A DNA stretch of 13,811 bases, taken from assembly GCA_045586995.1 (NCBI GenBank), contig JAZNBI010000080.1, positions 1 through 13,811 on the forward strand, written 5' to 3'. Under the pieces are notes generated by a model. It was not told where the DNA came from. It was given only the letters and a program-made list of their open reading frames with translations, and made no database searches. Position numbers and translations under genes: made by a program. The stretch comes from JAZNBI01 sp045586995 (GTDB taxonomy: Bacteria; Bacillota; Clostridia; Oscillospirales; CAG-272). Below, in pieces: positions 7,014 through 13,811 of this stretch (position 1 is its first letter; each line of letters begins with the position of its first letter).

Positions 7014-7071
7014 AGTAGATTTTATTCATTATGCGTAGGGCATATTCGAGAACAAAGGAGAAATTAAAAAT

Positions 7072-7380
7072 ATGAGCCGAGCAAAAAATCAAAAAACGAG
7101 CAAAAAAACCTTTTCCGAAAAGCTTAGTGCAACCCTGGAAATACCCTCGGATATTTTTGACGGAGGGTGTTATTTTGAGCTTCGCGGAAGAAATGACATT
7201 ATGGTGCGGGGATGTCGGAAAATTCTGAAATATACCCCGACAAACATAATTCTTCAGATGAAAAGCTCGGCGTTTTCTATTTGCGGCGATCGTCTTGTAT
7301 GTATGTCGTATTACGTCGGTGCGGTCGGCATAAAGGGGCGTATAGACAGAATGGAGTTTTTAGAGGAGGGATATCAATGA
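7072..7380 (+). CDS. yqfC: Sporulation protein YqfC (YabP family)
   Basis: A small protein of the YabP/YqfC family, in Bacillus a sigma-E-regulated sporulation protein of about 93 residues. Here it has 102 residues with a basic, Lys/Ser/Thr-rich N-terminal stretch and a beta-rich core: FELRGRNDIMVRGCRKILKY, then a turn and YVGAVGIKGRIDRMEF near the C-terminus, where the family's GxxxIKGxI-type strand is recognisable. AAAGGAG at 7054-7060 lies 11 nt before the ATG. Its stop codon overlaps the yqfD start (ATGA), so the two are translationally coupled, as in other spore-formers. The biochemical function is unknown. Confidence 0.88.
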   Translation: MSRAKNQKTSKKTFSEKLSATLEIPSDIFDGGCYFELRGRNDIMVRGCRKILKYTPTNIILQMKSSAFSICGDRLVCMSYYVGAVGIKGRIDRMEFLEEGYQ

Positions 7381-8582
7381 ATTTGTTTCATATCGCTTTC
7401 GGATATTGCAGAATTGAGGCCGATTCTCTCTTTGCCGAAGCAATACTTAATATTTGTATGAAATATCAATTTGTTTATTCGGACCTGAGTATAAGCGAGG
7501 AGAAAAAAATATCGTTGACCTGTACTATGCTTACTGCTCGCAAGCTTATCGCCGTGTGCCGAGTTAACAAAATTCCCGTTTCGATGATCCGAAAAGGAGG
7601 AGCCCCTTTTTTTATTTATCGCTTTATGCGCCGCAAAGGACTTTTGCTCGGAACGGTTTTAGGTGTCTTGATCGTTTTGCTTTCTCAAAAATTCATTTGG
7701 GAAATACGTGTTACGGGAAATGAAATTTTGCAGGACGAGGAAATTTTCAAAGAGCTTGAGGCGTGTGGGCTTTCGGTTGGAGCGAGGATTTCTTCTCTTG
7801 ATGTGTCAAAGACCGAAAACCGTTTGCTTATGAATTCGGAGGACATTTCCTGGATATCTATAAATATTTTCGGTACGGTGGCAGACGTGGAAATTCGGGA
7901 AACCTCTAAAGCCGATGAATCGGAAAATTCAAAAATTTTTGCAAAGCCCGCAAATTTAATTGCGTCAACCGATGCTCAGATAGAGATGTTAGAGGTTTAT
8001 ACGGGAAATGTATGTGTTGCGGTCGGGGATGTGGTTTCAAAGGGTCAGCTGCTTGTCGGCGGAATATACGGAAGCGATACCGAAAATTATCGATACACGC
8101 GCGCCAACGGAAAGGTGTGGGGAAGAACGCAACGCACCATACATATCGAAGTGCCGCTTGAATATGAAGAAAAAGTCTATTCGGATAAGACATATTGTCA
8201 AAAAATCTTAAAATTTTTCGGAAAGGAAAAAATTATTTTTCAAAATAATAGACAAGTAAATACTAATTATGATATAATAAAATACAGTAATAATTTGAAT
8301 TTTTTCGGGCTTGGAGATTTACCCGTCGGGATTCGGACCGAGGAATATTTGCCATATTCCTATGTTAGCTCCCGTTATGATGGCGAGATGGCAATGAAGC
8401 TTGCGTTTTATCGATTGAAGTGTCAGCTGGAAAAGGATTTCGGTGACGCTCAGCTTCTGTCCAAAACCATTACGACAAATCTTACCGAAAACGAATTTAT
8501 TCTTGACTGCACTTTGGTATGTATCGAAAATATAGCGCTTCAAAGCGAGTTTGAGATAACCTTTCCGTTATCCGAGCATTAA
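7377..8582 (+). CDS. yqfD: Sporulation protein YqfD
   Basis: A membrane-anchored sporulation protein, expressed in the mother cell in Bacillus; its molecular role is not well defined. The ATG at 7377 overlaps the yqfC stop by 4 nt and is preceded by a strong GAGGAGGG, so it is preferred over in-frame codons further upstream, which would run through yqfC. The product has 401 residues, close to the Bacillus protein (about 398). The order is a soluble N-terminal part (1-82), a single transmembrane segment at about 88-104 (GLLLGTVLGVLIVLLSQ) followed by FIWEIRVTGNE, which opens the family's extracytoplasmic POTRA-like region, then a beta-rich C-terminal part with GDVVSKGQLLVGG. Confidence 0.92.
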   Translation: MNLFHIAFGYCRIEADSLFAEAILNICMKYQFVYSDLSISEEKKISLTCTMLTARKLIAVCRVNKIPVSMIRKGGAPFFIYRFMRRKGLLLGTVLGVLIVLLSQKFIWEIRVTGNEILQDEEIFKELEACGLSVGARISSLDVSKTENRLLMNSEDISWISINIFGTVADVEIRETSKADESENSKIFAKPANLIASTDAQIEMLEVYTGNVCVAVGDVVSKGQLLVGGIYGSDTENYRYTRANGKVWGRTQRTIHIEVPLEYEEKVYSDKTYCQKILKFFGKEKIIFQNNRQVNTNYDIIKYSNNLNFFGLGDLPVGIRTEEYLPYSYVSSRYDGEMAMKLAFYRLKCQLEKDFGDAQLLSKTITTNLTENEFILDCTLVCIENIALQSEFEITFPLSEH

Positions 8583-8600
8583 AATCGAAAGGATTCGATT
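8583..8600 (+). promoter_or_regulatory. Hairpin presenting the phoH ribosome binding site
   Basis: AATCGAA (8583-8589) pairs perfectly with TTCGATT (8594-8600), leaving a 4-nt AGGA loop (8590-8593) that is the core of the phoH Shine-Dalgarno sequence. The hairpin occupies exactly the space between the yqfD stop codon and the phoH ATG (8601). It is AT-rich and would be weak, so it could tune phoH translation or couple it to yqfD. Function is an inference. Confidence 0.5.
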
Positions 8601-9620
8601 ATGATTCAAAAAACAGTTAAAACAGATACAGATGAGATAACATCAAAAATTTTCGGCAGCTTTGATGTCAACGCCCGTATAATAGAAAGAAAATTCGGTG
8701 TCAATATTTCCAACAGAAACAGCGGCGACGGAGATGCTATTATAATAAGCGGAGATTCCGCGCAGGGAGTAGAGCTTGCGGCTTCGGCTGTGAATTATCT
8801 AAAGAATATGACAAAGTATAACGATGCTCTTTCCGAGCAGTCGGTAAGCTATGTGGTTGATATGGTGGGCGACGGGCGTGAAAATGAGCTTAGCGATTTC
8901 GGCGATGACTGTATATGTATAACCAACCGCGGCAAGCCCATAAAAGCAAAGACCGTCGGTCAAAAAAAGTATGTAGACGCCATTAAGAAAAATACCGTCG
9001 TGCTTGGCGTCGGTCCTGCGGGAACGGGAAAGACCTTCTTGGCGGTGGCAATGGCGGTCAAGGCATTGCGGGATAAGCAGGTCAACCGAATCATACTCAC
9101 CCGTCCCGCTATCGAAGCGGGTGAAAAGCTTGGCTTTTTGCCGGGTGACCTGCAAAGCAAAATAGACCCATATCTTCGTCCGCTTTACGATGCGCTGTAC
9201 GAGATGATGGGGGCAGACAACTATGCGCGCCACATTGAGAAGCAAACGATTGAAATTGCGCCGTTGGCATATATGAGAGGACGCACGCTCGACGACTCCT
9301 TTATTATACTTGACGAGGCGCAAAATGCCACACCCGAGCAGATGAAGATGTTTTTGACGCGCTTGGGATTTAATTCGAAGGTAGTGGTTACGGGTGATCT
9401 GACCCAAACCGACCTGCCCAAAGGGCAAAAGAGCGGATTGGCATCTGCTGTAAAGATACTTTCGGATATTGACGATATTTACATTCATTATTTTACCGAT
9501 AAGGACGTGGTGCGTCATAAGCTGGTCCAAAAGATTATTCTTGCGTATGAGAAGTACGAGAGGGAACACACTGCAAAGGGCGATACTGCCAAACGCTTTG
9601 TTAAAAGGCCCGAAAAATAA
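8601..9620 (+). CDS. phoH: PhoH-family P-loop ATPase
   Basis: A cytoplasmic ATPase with a RecA/helicase-like core, genetically and genomically linked to YbeY and RNA metabolism. It has 339 residues (Bacillus PhoH about 319). The N-terminal 115 residues include a KH-like segment (KFGVNISNRNSGDGDAIII). The ATPase core has Walker A GPAGTGKT at 138-145, TRPAIEAGEKLGFLPGDL at 167-184, Walker B FIILDEAQNAT at 234-244 and VVTGDLTQTDLP at 262-273, all family hallmarks. The start ATG directly follows a hairpin holding AGGA. The spacing from yqfD is only 18 nt, so it probably belongs to the same transcript, linking sporulation genes with a housekeeping ATPase as in other Firmicutes. Confidence 0.95.
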   Translation: MIQKTVKTDTDEITSKIFGSFDVNARIIERKFGVNISNRNSGDGDAIIISGDSAQGVELAASAVNYLKNMTKYNDALSEQSVSYVVDMVGDGRENELSDFGDDCICITNRGKPIKAKTVGQKKYVDAIKKNTVVLGVGPAGTGKTFLAVAMAVKALRDKQVNRIILTRPAIEAGEKLGFLPGDLQSKIDPYLRPLYDALYEMMGADNYARHIEKQTIEIAPLAYMRGRTLDDSFIILDEAQNATPEQMKMFLTRLGFNSKVVVTGDLTQTDLPKGQKSGLASAVKILSDIDDIYIHYFTDKDVVRHKLVQKIILAYEKYEREHTAKGDTAKRFVKRPEK

Positions 9621-9656
9621 AATCCGGACGTCTGACAGAAAGGCGGAGCTTTATAA

Positions 9657-10130
9657 ATGAAGTTAAAAATCTATTTTGACAACGATCAAAACAAAGAAAA
9701 GGTCGGATATAAGCTGAAAATTCTCATAAGGCACGCTGTCCTTGCCGCGCTTGATTATGAAGGGATCGAAAACGACTGCGAGATATCCGTAAGCTTTACC
9801 GACAACGAAGGGATCCGAGAGCTTAATAAAAGCTACCGAAGTATTGACCGCGCCACAGACGTGCTGTCATTTCCGCTGATGAGCGAAGAAGATTTCGAAA
9901 CCTACGAGGAGCTGACACTGGGCGACGTCGTCATATCTCTTGAGAGGGCAAGAATGCAAGCGGAAGAATTCGGTCACTCGTTTGAACGCGAGGTGGCATT
10001 TTTGTGCGTACACTCGGTGCTTCATTTGCTTGGCTATGACCACGAAAACGGCGAGGCGGACGATATTGATATGAGAAAGCGCCAAAGCGAAATAGTTGAA
10101 AGCTTGGGGCTCGGAGTAAAAAAAGATTAA
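9657..10130 (+). CDS. ybeY: Endoribonuclease YbeY
   Basis: A zinc-dependent single-strand endoribonuclease involved in 16S rRNA 3'-end maturation and 70S quality control. It has 157 residues, the normal length. The zinc site H-x3-H-x5-H is complete at His119, His123 and His129 within HSVLHLLGYDH. Upstream, residues 58-76 contain the conserved KSYRSIDRATDVLSFPL stretch, and LGDVVIS is at 88-94. The ribosome binding site is AAAGGCGGAG, about 10 nt before the ATG. It is flanked by phoH and era, whose products act in the same RNA-processing and ribosome-assembly network. Confidence 0.96.
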   Translation: MKLKIYFDNDQNKEKVGYKLKILIRHAVLAALDYEGIENDCEISVSFTDNEGIRELNKSYRSIDRATDVLSFPLMSEEDFETYEELTLGDVVISLERARMQAEEFGHSFEREVAFLCVHSVLHLLGYDHENGEADDIDMRKRQSEIVESLGLGVKKD

Positions 10131-10155
10131 GAATATCCGAAAAAAGGAGTTATAT

Positions 10156-11040
10156 ATGAAAAGAACAGGATTTATAGCGATAGTGGGACGTCCGAATGTG
10201 GGAAAATCTACCCTGCTCAATTCGATCTTGGGAGAGAAGGTTGCTATTGTTTCGAACAAGCCCCAGACCACGCGAAATCGTATCATAGGTATATATACGA
10301 AGGGCGAGGATCAATTTGTTTTTCTTGATACGCCCGGAATTCATAAGCCGAAAAACGCACTCGGCGAATATATGGTAAAATCTGCAAACGAGTCGATGAA
10401 AGATGCCGATGCCGTTGTGCTTGTGGCTGATGCGGGTAAGGAAATTACTCAAACAGAAAAAAATATTATAGATTATTTAAAGACGTCAAAAGTGCCGTCG
10501 ATCCTGGCGCTTAATAAGACCGACCTGTATAATGCCGATACGATTGCACAGACCTTGATGCTATATTCGAACGAGTATCAGTTTGATGCGTTTGTGCCGA
10601 TATGCGCAAAAAAGGGCGAAAAGGTAGTTGAATTGCTTGACGAGTGTTCAAAATTTATTTCGGAATCGCCTTGGTTTTTCCCCGATGACATAGTTACCGA
10701 CCAGCCCGAAAGACAGGTCGCCGCCGAAATCATTCGCGAAAAGCTTTTGCGTACCTTAAACAAGGAAATTCCGCACGGAGTTGCCGTTGTAATAGAGGAA
10801 TTCAAGGACGAAGGCAGCTTGCTTCGTATACGCGCCGAGATATTCTGCGAGAAGGCATCGCACAAGGGAATTATCGTGGGTAAAAACGGAGCCGGATTAA
10901 AGCTTGTCGGAACGTATGCGCGAGAGGATTTAGAAAAAATATTCGGCACGAAGGTCTATCTCAATCTTTGGGTAAAGGTTAAAGAAAATTGGCGCGAGAG
11001 CGCACATACGGTAAGTAATTTCGGATATAGAAACGAATAA
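10156..11040 (+). CDS. era: GTPase Era
   Basis: An essential GTPase that binds the 3' end of 16S rRNA and promotes 30S maturation. It has 294 residues. The G-domain motifs are G1 GRPNVGKS at 11-18, G2 around TTRNR at 38-42, G3 DTPG at 58-61, G4 NKTD at 120-123 and a G5-like CAKKG at 150-154. The type II KH domain spans about 200-280 with GKNGAG at 242-247 as the RNA-contacting loop. AAAGGAG lies about 8 nt before the ATG. In Bacillus dgkA and cdd lie between ybeY and era; here only 25 nt separate them. Confidence 0.97.
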   Translation: MKRTGFIAIVGRPNVGKSTLLNSILGEKVAIVSNKPQTTRNRIIGIYTKGEDQFVFLDTPGIHKPKNALGEYMVKSANESMKDADAVVLVADAGKEITQTEKNIIDYLKTSKVPSILALNKTDLYNADTIAQTLMLYSNEYQFDAFVPICAKKGEKVVELLDECSKFISESPWFFPDDIVTDQPERQVAAEIIREKLLRTLNKEIPHGVAVVIEEFKDEGSLLRIRAEIFCEKASHKGIIVGKNGAGLKLVGTYAREDLEKIFGTKVYLNLWVKVKENWRESAHTVSNFGYRNE

Positions 11041-11063
11041 AACTCCGCAAAGGAGGAGATCTT

Positions 11064-11873
11064 GTGCTTTATACAACAGACGGTATTGTTTTGAGAACCT
11101 TGGATTCGGGCGACCATGACCGACTTTTGACCATACTTACACCCGACGGCGGGCGTATATCGGTTATGGCTAAGGGCGCTCGTTCGATGAATAATAAGCT
11201 TATGCCGCTTTCTCAGCAATATGTTTACGGTAATTTCGAAATATACAGGCGCGGAGAGTTCCAATGGCTCAGAGGCGGCTCTGTTAACGAGGCATTTTAT
11301 GGGCTTCGCACGGATATAGAAAAGCTTGCATTAGCGTCGTATTTTTCGGAGATTGCCTGCGAGGTTACCGACGAAGGCGAATCGGCAGAGGAGTTTAGCA
11401 GAATTTTGTTAAATTCGCTTTTTGCGATTTCAACCGATTTTTGTCCGCGTGAAATTATCAAGGCGGTTTTCGAGTTGCGTACGGCGGCAATTTCTGGATA
11501 TATGCCGGATATTGCACGGTGCCGTAAATGTAATGATCCCGATTGCGATACTTATTATCTTGACGTTATGAACGGAAACATAATTTGTGAGCAATGTCTG
11601 AAAAATTCCCAAGCAGAGCCGGCAGCGCCGCGGCTTGATTCCTCGGAGGAATACCGCGAGGAGCGTAAAATTCTGACGGTGCTTCCAGGGAATGCGCTTG
11701 CCGCGATGAGATATTCGCTGAGCGCACCCATTTCGCGTATGTTTTCCTTTACCGTAAAGGATGAAAACGATTTGCGGCTCTTCTCAAAGGCGGCTGAAAC
11801 CTATTTGATAAATCAGCTGGAGCGCACATTTGATTCCTTGGAATTTTATAAAACATTCGAAAAAGCACTTTAA
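11064..11873 (+). CDS. recO: DNA repair protein RecO
   Basis: A recombination mediator that, with RecR, loads RecA on SSB-coated single-stranded DNA. It has 269 residues. The N-terminal OB fold carries the family signature with GIVLRTLDSGDHDRLLTILTPDGGRISVMAKGAR (in part at residues 7-40). The helical domain follows, with a zinc-binding site in the C-terminal half formed by Cys153, Cys156, Cys175 and Cys178 (a further Cys at 161). The start is GTG at 11064, supported by AGGAGG at 11051-11056 with 7-nt spacing. It follows era by 23 nt, the usual era-recO pairing. No intrinsic terminator with a GC-rich stem is visible after the stop. Confidence 0.95.
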   Translation: MLYTTDGIVLRTLDSGDHDRLLTILTPDGGRISVMAKGARSMNNKLMPLSQQYVYGNFEIYRRGEFQWLRGGSVNEAFYGLRTDIEKLALASYFSEIACEVTDEGESAEEFSRILLNSLFAISTDFCPREIIKAVFELRTAAISGYMPDIARCRKCNDPDCDTYYLDVMNGNIICEQCLKNSQAEPAAPRLDSSEEYREERKILTVLPGNALAAMRYSLSAPISRMFSFTVKDENDLRLFSKAAETYLINQLERTFDSLEFYKTFEKAL

Positions 11874-11897
11874 AAAACATTTTAAAAGAAAAAATAC

Positions 11898-11926
11898 TTG
11901 ACAAAATATTGATTTTATGATATAAT
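11898..11926 (+). promoter_or_regulatory. Consensus sigma-A promoter for the T-box transcript
   Basis: A -35 hexamer TTGACA (11898-11903) and a -10 hexamer TATAAT (11921-11926) match the consensus perfectly, separated by 17 nt. Transcription should start near 11933, just upstream of the T-box stem I. Such a strong promoter fits control by attenuation rather than by initiation. Confidence 0.93.
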
Positions 11927-11932
11927 TACCGA

Positions 11933-12220
11933 AATTATATTAAAAGCTTTGACGAAGAGTGTCGTAAAAGCAATGCTTCCAGAGAAGTGGCGTTTGGTGA
12001 GAGCCACGGCAATTGTTTTGCGATTTGTAGCTTCCGAGCCGGGAAGAAGAACGCCCTAAAGGTCAGTAGAACTTCCTCGTATTGCTGCGTAAAAGCATAG
12101 GACTTACAGGAGTCCGAGAGTGGCGTACGAATTGAGCGCAATTTGAGTGGTACCGCGGGTAGATTGATGTTAAATGCTCGTCTCAAAGATAGTTATGTCT
12201 TTGGGACGATTTTTGTTTTC
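11933..12220 (+). ncRNA. T-box riboswitch (tRNA-sensing leader)
   Basis: The leader binds an uncharged tRNA and then favours an antiterminator over a terminator. Stem I parts seen are the lower helix GAAG/CTTC (11954-11957 / 12031-12034), the middle helix (11962-11969 / 12016-12023), the AGAGA bulge (11981-11985), and the apical hairpin GTGGC/GCCAC (11987-11991 / 12003-12007) with GGTGAGA in its loop. A later hairpin is GGACT/AGTCC (12100-12104 / 12111-12115). The T-box sequence GAGTGGTACCGCGGG is at 12145-12159. Its TGGT should pair with a tRNA ending ACCA (discriminator A). TTTGAG (12142-12147) can pair with CTCAAA (12182-12187) as antiterminator, competing with the terminator. The specifier loop strand is TTTGTAG (12024-12030); by position the codon is most likely GUA (valine), with UUU (phenylalanine) possible. 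This explains the 376-nt gap between recO and the next gene. Confidence 0.93.
12178..12219 (+). terminator. T-box-controlled intrinsic terminator
   Basis: TCGTCTCAAAGA (12178-12189) pairs with TCTTTGGGACGA (12198-12209), 12 bp with one G-U pair and an 8-nt loop, followed by a T-rich run (12210-12219). Its 5' strand contains the CTCAAA used by the antiterminator, so the two structures are mutually exclusive. Confidence 0.93.
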
Positions 12221-12249
12221 TATATAGCTTGCTTAGAAAGGAATTTAAA

Positions 12250-13811
12250 ATGGAACGAATAACAGGGCTGGATTTTAAAATACGCGAAATGGCGGCTCGA
12301 ATTAAAGAGCTTCGTGAAATAGAGGGTTGGACTCCCGCGCAGATGGCTGTCAAAACAGGTGTTTCCGAGGAGGAATATAACGCTTGCGAGGAAGGCGCGC
12401 GTGACCTTAACTTTGCGTTTATTTACAGATGCGCGATTGCCTTTAACGTCGACGTTTCGGATATTATTCAGGGCTCAAGTCCCAAGTTAAAGTCCTATAC
12501 AGTAACCAGAAAGGGTAACGGTCAAAAAATCGAACAGGCGCACGGTATGGTTTATTATAACCTTGCATCTGCTTTCAGAAACAGAATTGCAGAGCCGCTG
12601 CTTGTAAACAGTGAATACAGCGAGGCGGCGCAAAATTCTAAAATTGAACTCACGACACACTCGGGTCAAGAGTTTGATATCGTAATAAAGGGTCACCTCA
12701 AGGTACAGGTCGGCGAGCATACCGAGATACTTGGCGAGGGGGATACTATATATTACGACAGCGGAACACCGCACGGTATGATTGCTGTCGGAGGCGAAAA
12801 TTGTCTTTTCTATGCTATCGTGCTTAACCCAACAGGAGAGCCCATTCCGGAAATTTCCTCGGCAAAAGAAGAGCCGATGCGTTCACCTTCGGTAAGAAAA
12901 GACGAAAAAAGACGTGTTTACGCCGACTTTATTGAGCCCACAACCGACGAAAACGGAGTTTTGGTTGATATTAAGTTCAAAAACGAAGATAAATTTAATT
13001 TTGCGTTTGACGTTATCGATAAGCTTGCGCAGACACATCCCGACAAGCGCGCAATGCTGCATATTGATAAATATAAAAATGAAAGAGAGTTTACGTTTGC
13101 GGATATAAAACGCGGATCTTCACAATGCGCGAATTATTTTAAGTCGCTTGGCATCAAGCGCGGCGACCGAGTTATGCTGGTGCTTAAACGGCACTATCAG
13201 TTCTGGTTTGCCGTTCTTGGATTACATAAGCTGGGAGCTGTTGCAATTCCTGCTACGAATTTGCTTCAACAACACGATTTTGACTACCGTTTTAATGCCG
13301 CAGGGGTTTGCGCTATCGTTTGTACTGCTGACGGCGACACCGCAAATCAGGCGGAGCTGGCTATGAAGGATTCTCCGACGGTTAAGGTTAAAATAATCGT
13401 AGGCGGAGAAAAAGAGGGCTGGCATAATTTCGACGAGGAATATCAGCTTTTCAGCGGAAAGTTTTTGCGTACCGAGGATACTCCGTGCGGAGATGACCCG
13501 ATGCTTATGTTCTTTACGTCGGGCACTACGGGATATCCCAAGATCGCCACACATTCTCACAAATACCCACTCGGTCATTTTATCACCGCAAAATATTGGC
13601 ATTATGTCAATCCCGACGGACTGCATTTGACTATTTCGGATACGGGATGGGCAAAATCAATGTGGGGTAAGCTATACGGTCAGTGGCTTTGCGAAGCGCC
13701 TATATTTGTATACGATTTCGATCGCTTTGATGCGTCGGATATTCTTCCGATGTTTAAAAAATATAATATTACTACGTTCTGCGCACCGCCTACAATGTAT
13801 CGTATGATGAT
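12250..13811 (+). CDS. XRE HTH-cupin-acyl-CoA ligase fusion (3' partial)
   Basis: An AMP-forming acyl/acetyl-CoA synthetase-like enzyme carrying an N-terminal regulator-like module. 520 residues are open to the window end. Residues about 12-74 resemble an XRE helix-turn-helix (IREMAARIKELREIEGWTPAQMA... then VSDIIQG). Residues about 115-195 resemble a cupin, with GQEFDIVIKG and GDTIYYDSGTPHGM. From about 245 an adenylation domain begins (DVIDKLAQTHPDKRAM, LGIKRGDRVML, LHKLGAVAIPAT) and the phosphate-binding motif TSGTTGYPK is at 423-431; the rest of the active site lies beyond the window. AAAGGA at 12237-12242 lies 7 nt before the ATG. No frameshift or stop divides the domains. The acyl substrate is unknown; control by the upstream T-box suggests an acid derived from the sensed amino acid (inference). 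Many class-I adenylating enzymes share this motif, so the exact reaction is uncertain. Confidence 0.88.
   Translation, partial: MERITGLDFKIREMAARIKELREIEGWTPAQMAVKTGVSEEEYNACEEGARDLNFAFIYRCAIAFNVDVSDIIQGSSPKLKSYTVTRKGNGQKIEQAHGMVYYNLASAFRNRIAEPLLVNSEYSEAAQNSKIELTTHSGQEFDIVIKGHLKVQVGEHTEILGEGDTIYYDSGTPHGMIAVGGENCLFYAIVLNPTGEPIPEISSAKEEPMRSPSVRKDEKRRVYADFIEPTTDENGVLVDIKFKNEDKFNFAFDVIDKLAQTHPDKRAMLHIDKYKNEREFTFADIKRGSSQCANYFKSLGIKRGDRVMLVLKRHYQFWFAVLGLHKLGAVAIPATNLLQQHDFDYRFNAAGVCAIVCTADGDTANQAELAMKDSPTVKVKIIVGGEKEGWHNFDEEYQLFSGKFLRTEDTPCGDDPMLMFFTSGTTGYPKIATHSHKYPLGHFITAKYWHYVNPDGLHLTISDTGWAKSMWGKLYGQWLCEAPIFVYDFDRFDASDILPMFKKYNITTFCAPPTMYRMM

Noticed and set aside
7014..7071. Possible sporulation sigma promoter (CATATT near 7041) between ylbJ and yqfC
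   Set aside because: Sigma-E or sigma-G control is expected from the gene families, but I could not place both -35 and -10 elements at proper spacing and distance from yqfC.
8799..9569. Long antisense open frame opposite phoH (256 codons)
   Set aside because: The translated product has no recognisable domain, and the sense strand encodes an intact PhoH with all ATPase motifs; it is a codon-bias shadow.
11866..11889. AT-only inverted repeat after recO (CTTTAAAA / TTTTAAAAG) as a terminator
   Set aside because: The stem has almost no GC pairs and no following T tract; it would be too weak to terminate.
11935..12186. A minus-strand 83-codon open frame over the recO-ligase gap
   Set aside because: The sequence is fully explained by the T-box leader on the + strand, with no ribosome binding site or protein motif.

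Overview
The window looks like chromosomal DNA of a spore-forming, low-to-moderate GC Firmicute of the class Clostridia. The evidence is the ribosomal gene order (map-infA-rpmJ-rpsM-rpsK-rpsD-rpoA-rplQ), strong AGGAGG-type ribosome binding sites, the sporulation genes ylbJ/spoVV, yqfC and yqfD, and a T-box leader. No phage, transposon, CRISPR, tRNA or rRNA signal was seen.

Region 1 (1-4137, + strand) is the distal end of the ribosomal protein operon: a 5'-truncated methionine aminopeptidase, IF-1, L36, S13, S11, S4, RNA polymerase alpha and L17. Infra-operon oddities are an infA gene whose best start is CTG, and a hairpin just upstream of it. A strong stem-loop (4171-4210) ends the operon and also separates it from a convergent gene.

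Region 2 (4215-7013, - strand) reads ylbJ/spoVV (dipicolinate transport during sporulation), then a small DUF3343 protein (putative sulfur/selenium carrier), then a class V aminotransferase-fold cysteine-desulfurase-like enzyme. The last two probably work together in mobilising sulfur or selenium. The gap between ylbJ and this pair contains a near-perfect 20-bp palindrome and a second inverted repeat.

Region 3 (7072-11873, + strand) is a compact cluster, yqfC-yqfD-phoH-ybeY-era-recO. It joins sporulation proteins to RNA metabolism and ribosome maturation (PhoH ATPase, YbeY RNase, Era GTPase) and recombinational repair (RecO). Compared with Bacillus subtilis, dgkA and cdd are missing between ybeY and era. 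The ribosome binding site of phoH sits in the loop of a hairpin that exactly fills the yqfD-phoH gap.

Region 4 (11874-13811, + strand) has a perfect-consensus sigma-A promoter, a T-box riboswitch with terminator/antiterminator, and then an open-ended gene that fuses an XRE-type helix-turn-helix, a cupin domain and an AMP-forming acyl-CoA ligase in one polypeptide. A tRNA-sensing leader controlling a regulator-enzyme fusion is the most unusual feature here. The specifier codon is not certain; the best reading is GUA (valine), which would link the ligase to branched-chain amino acid or keto-acid metabolism.
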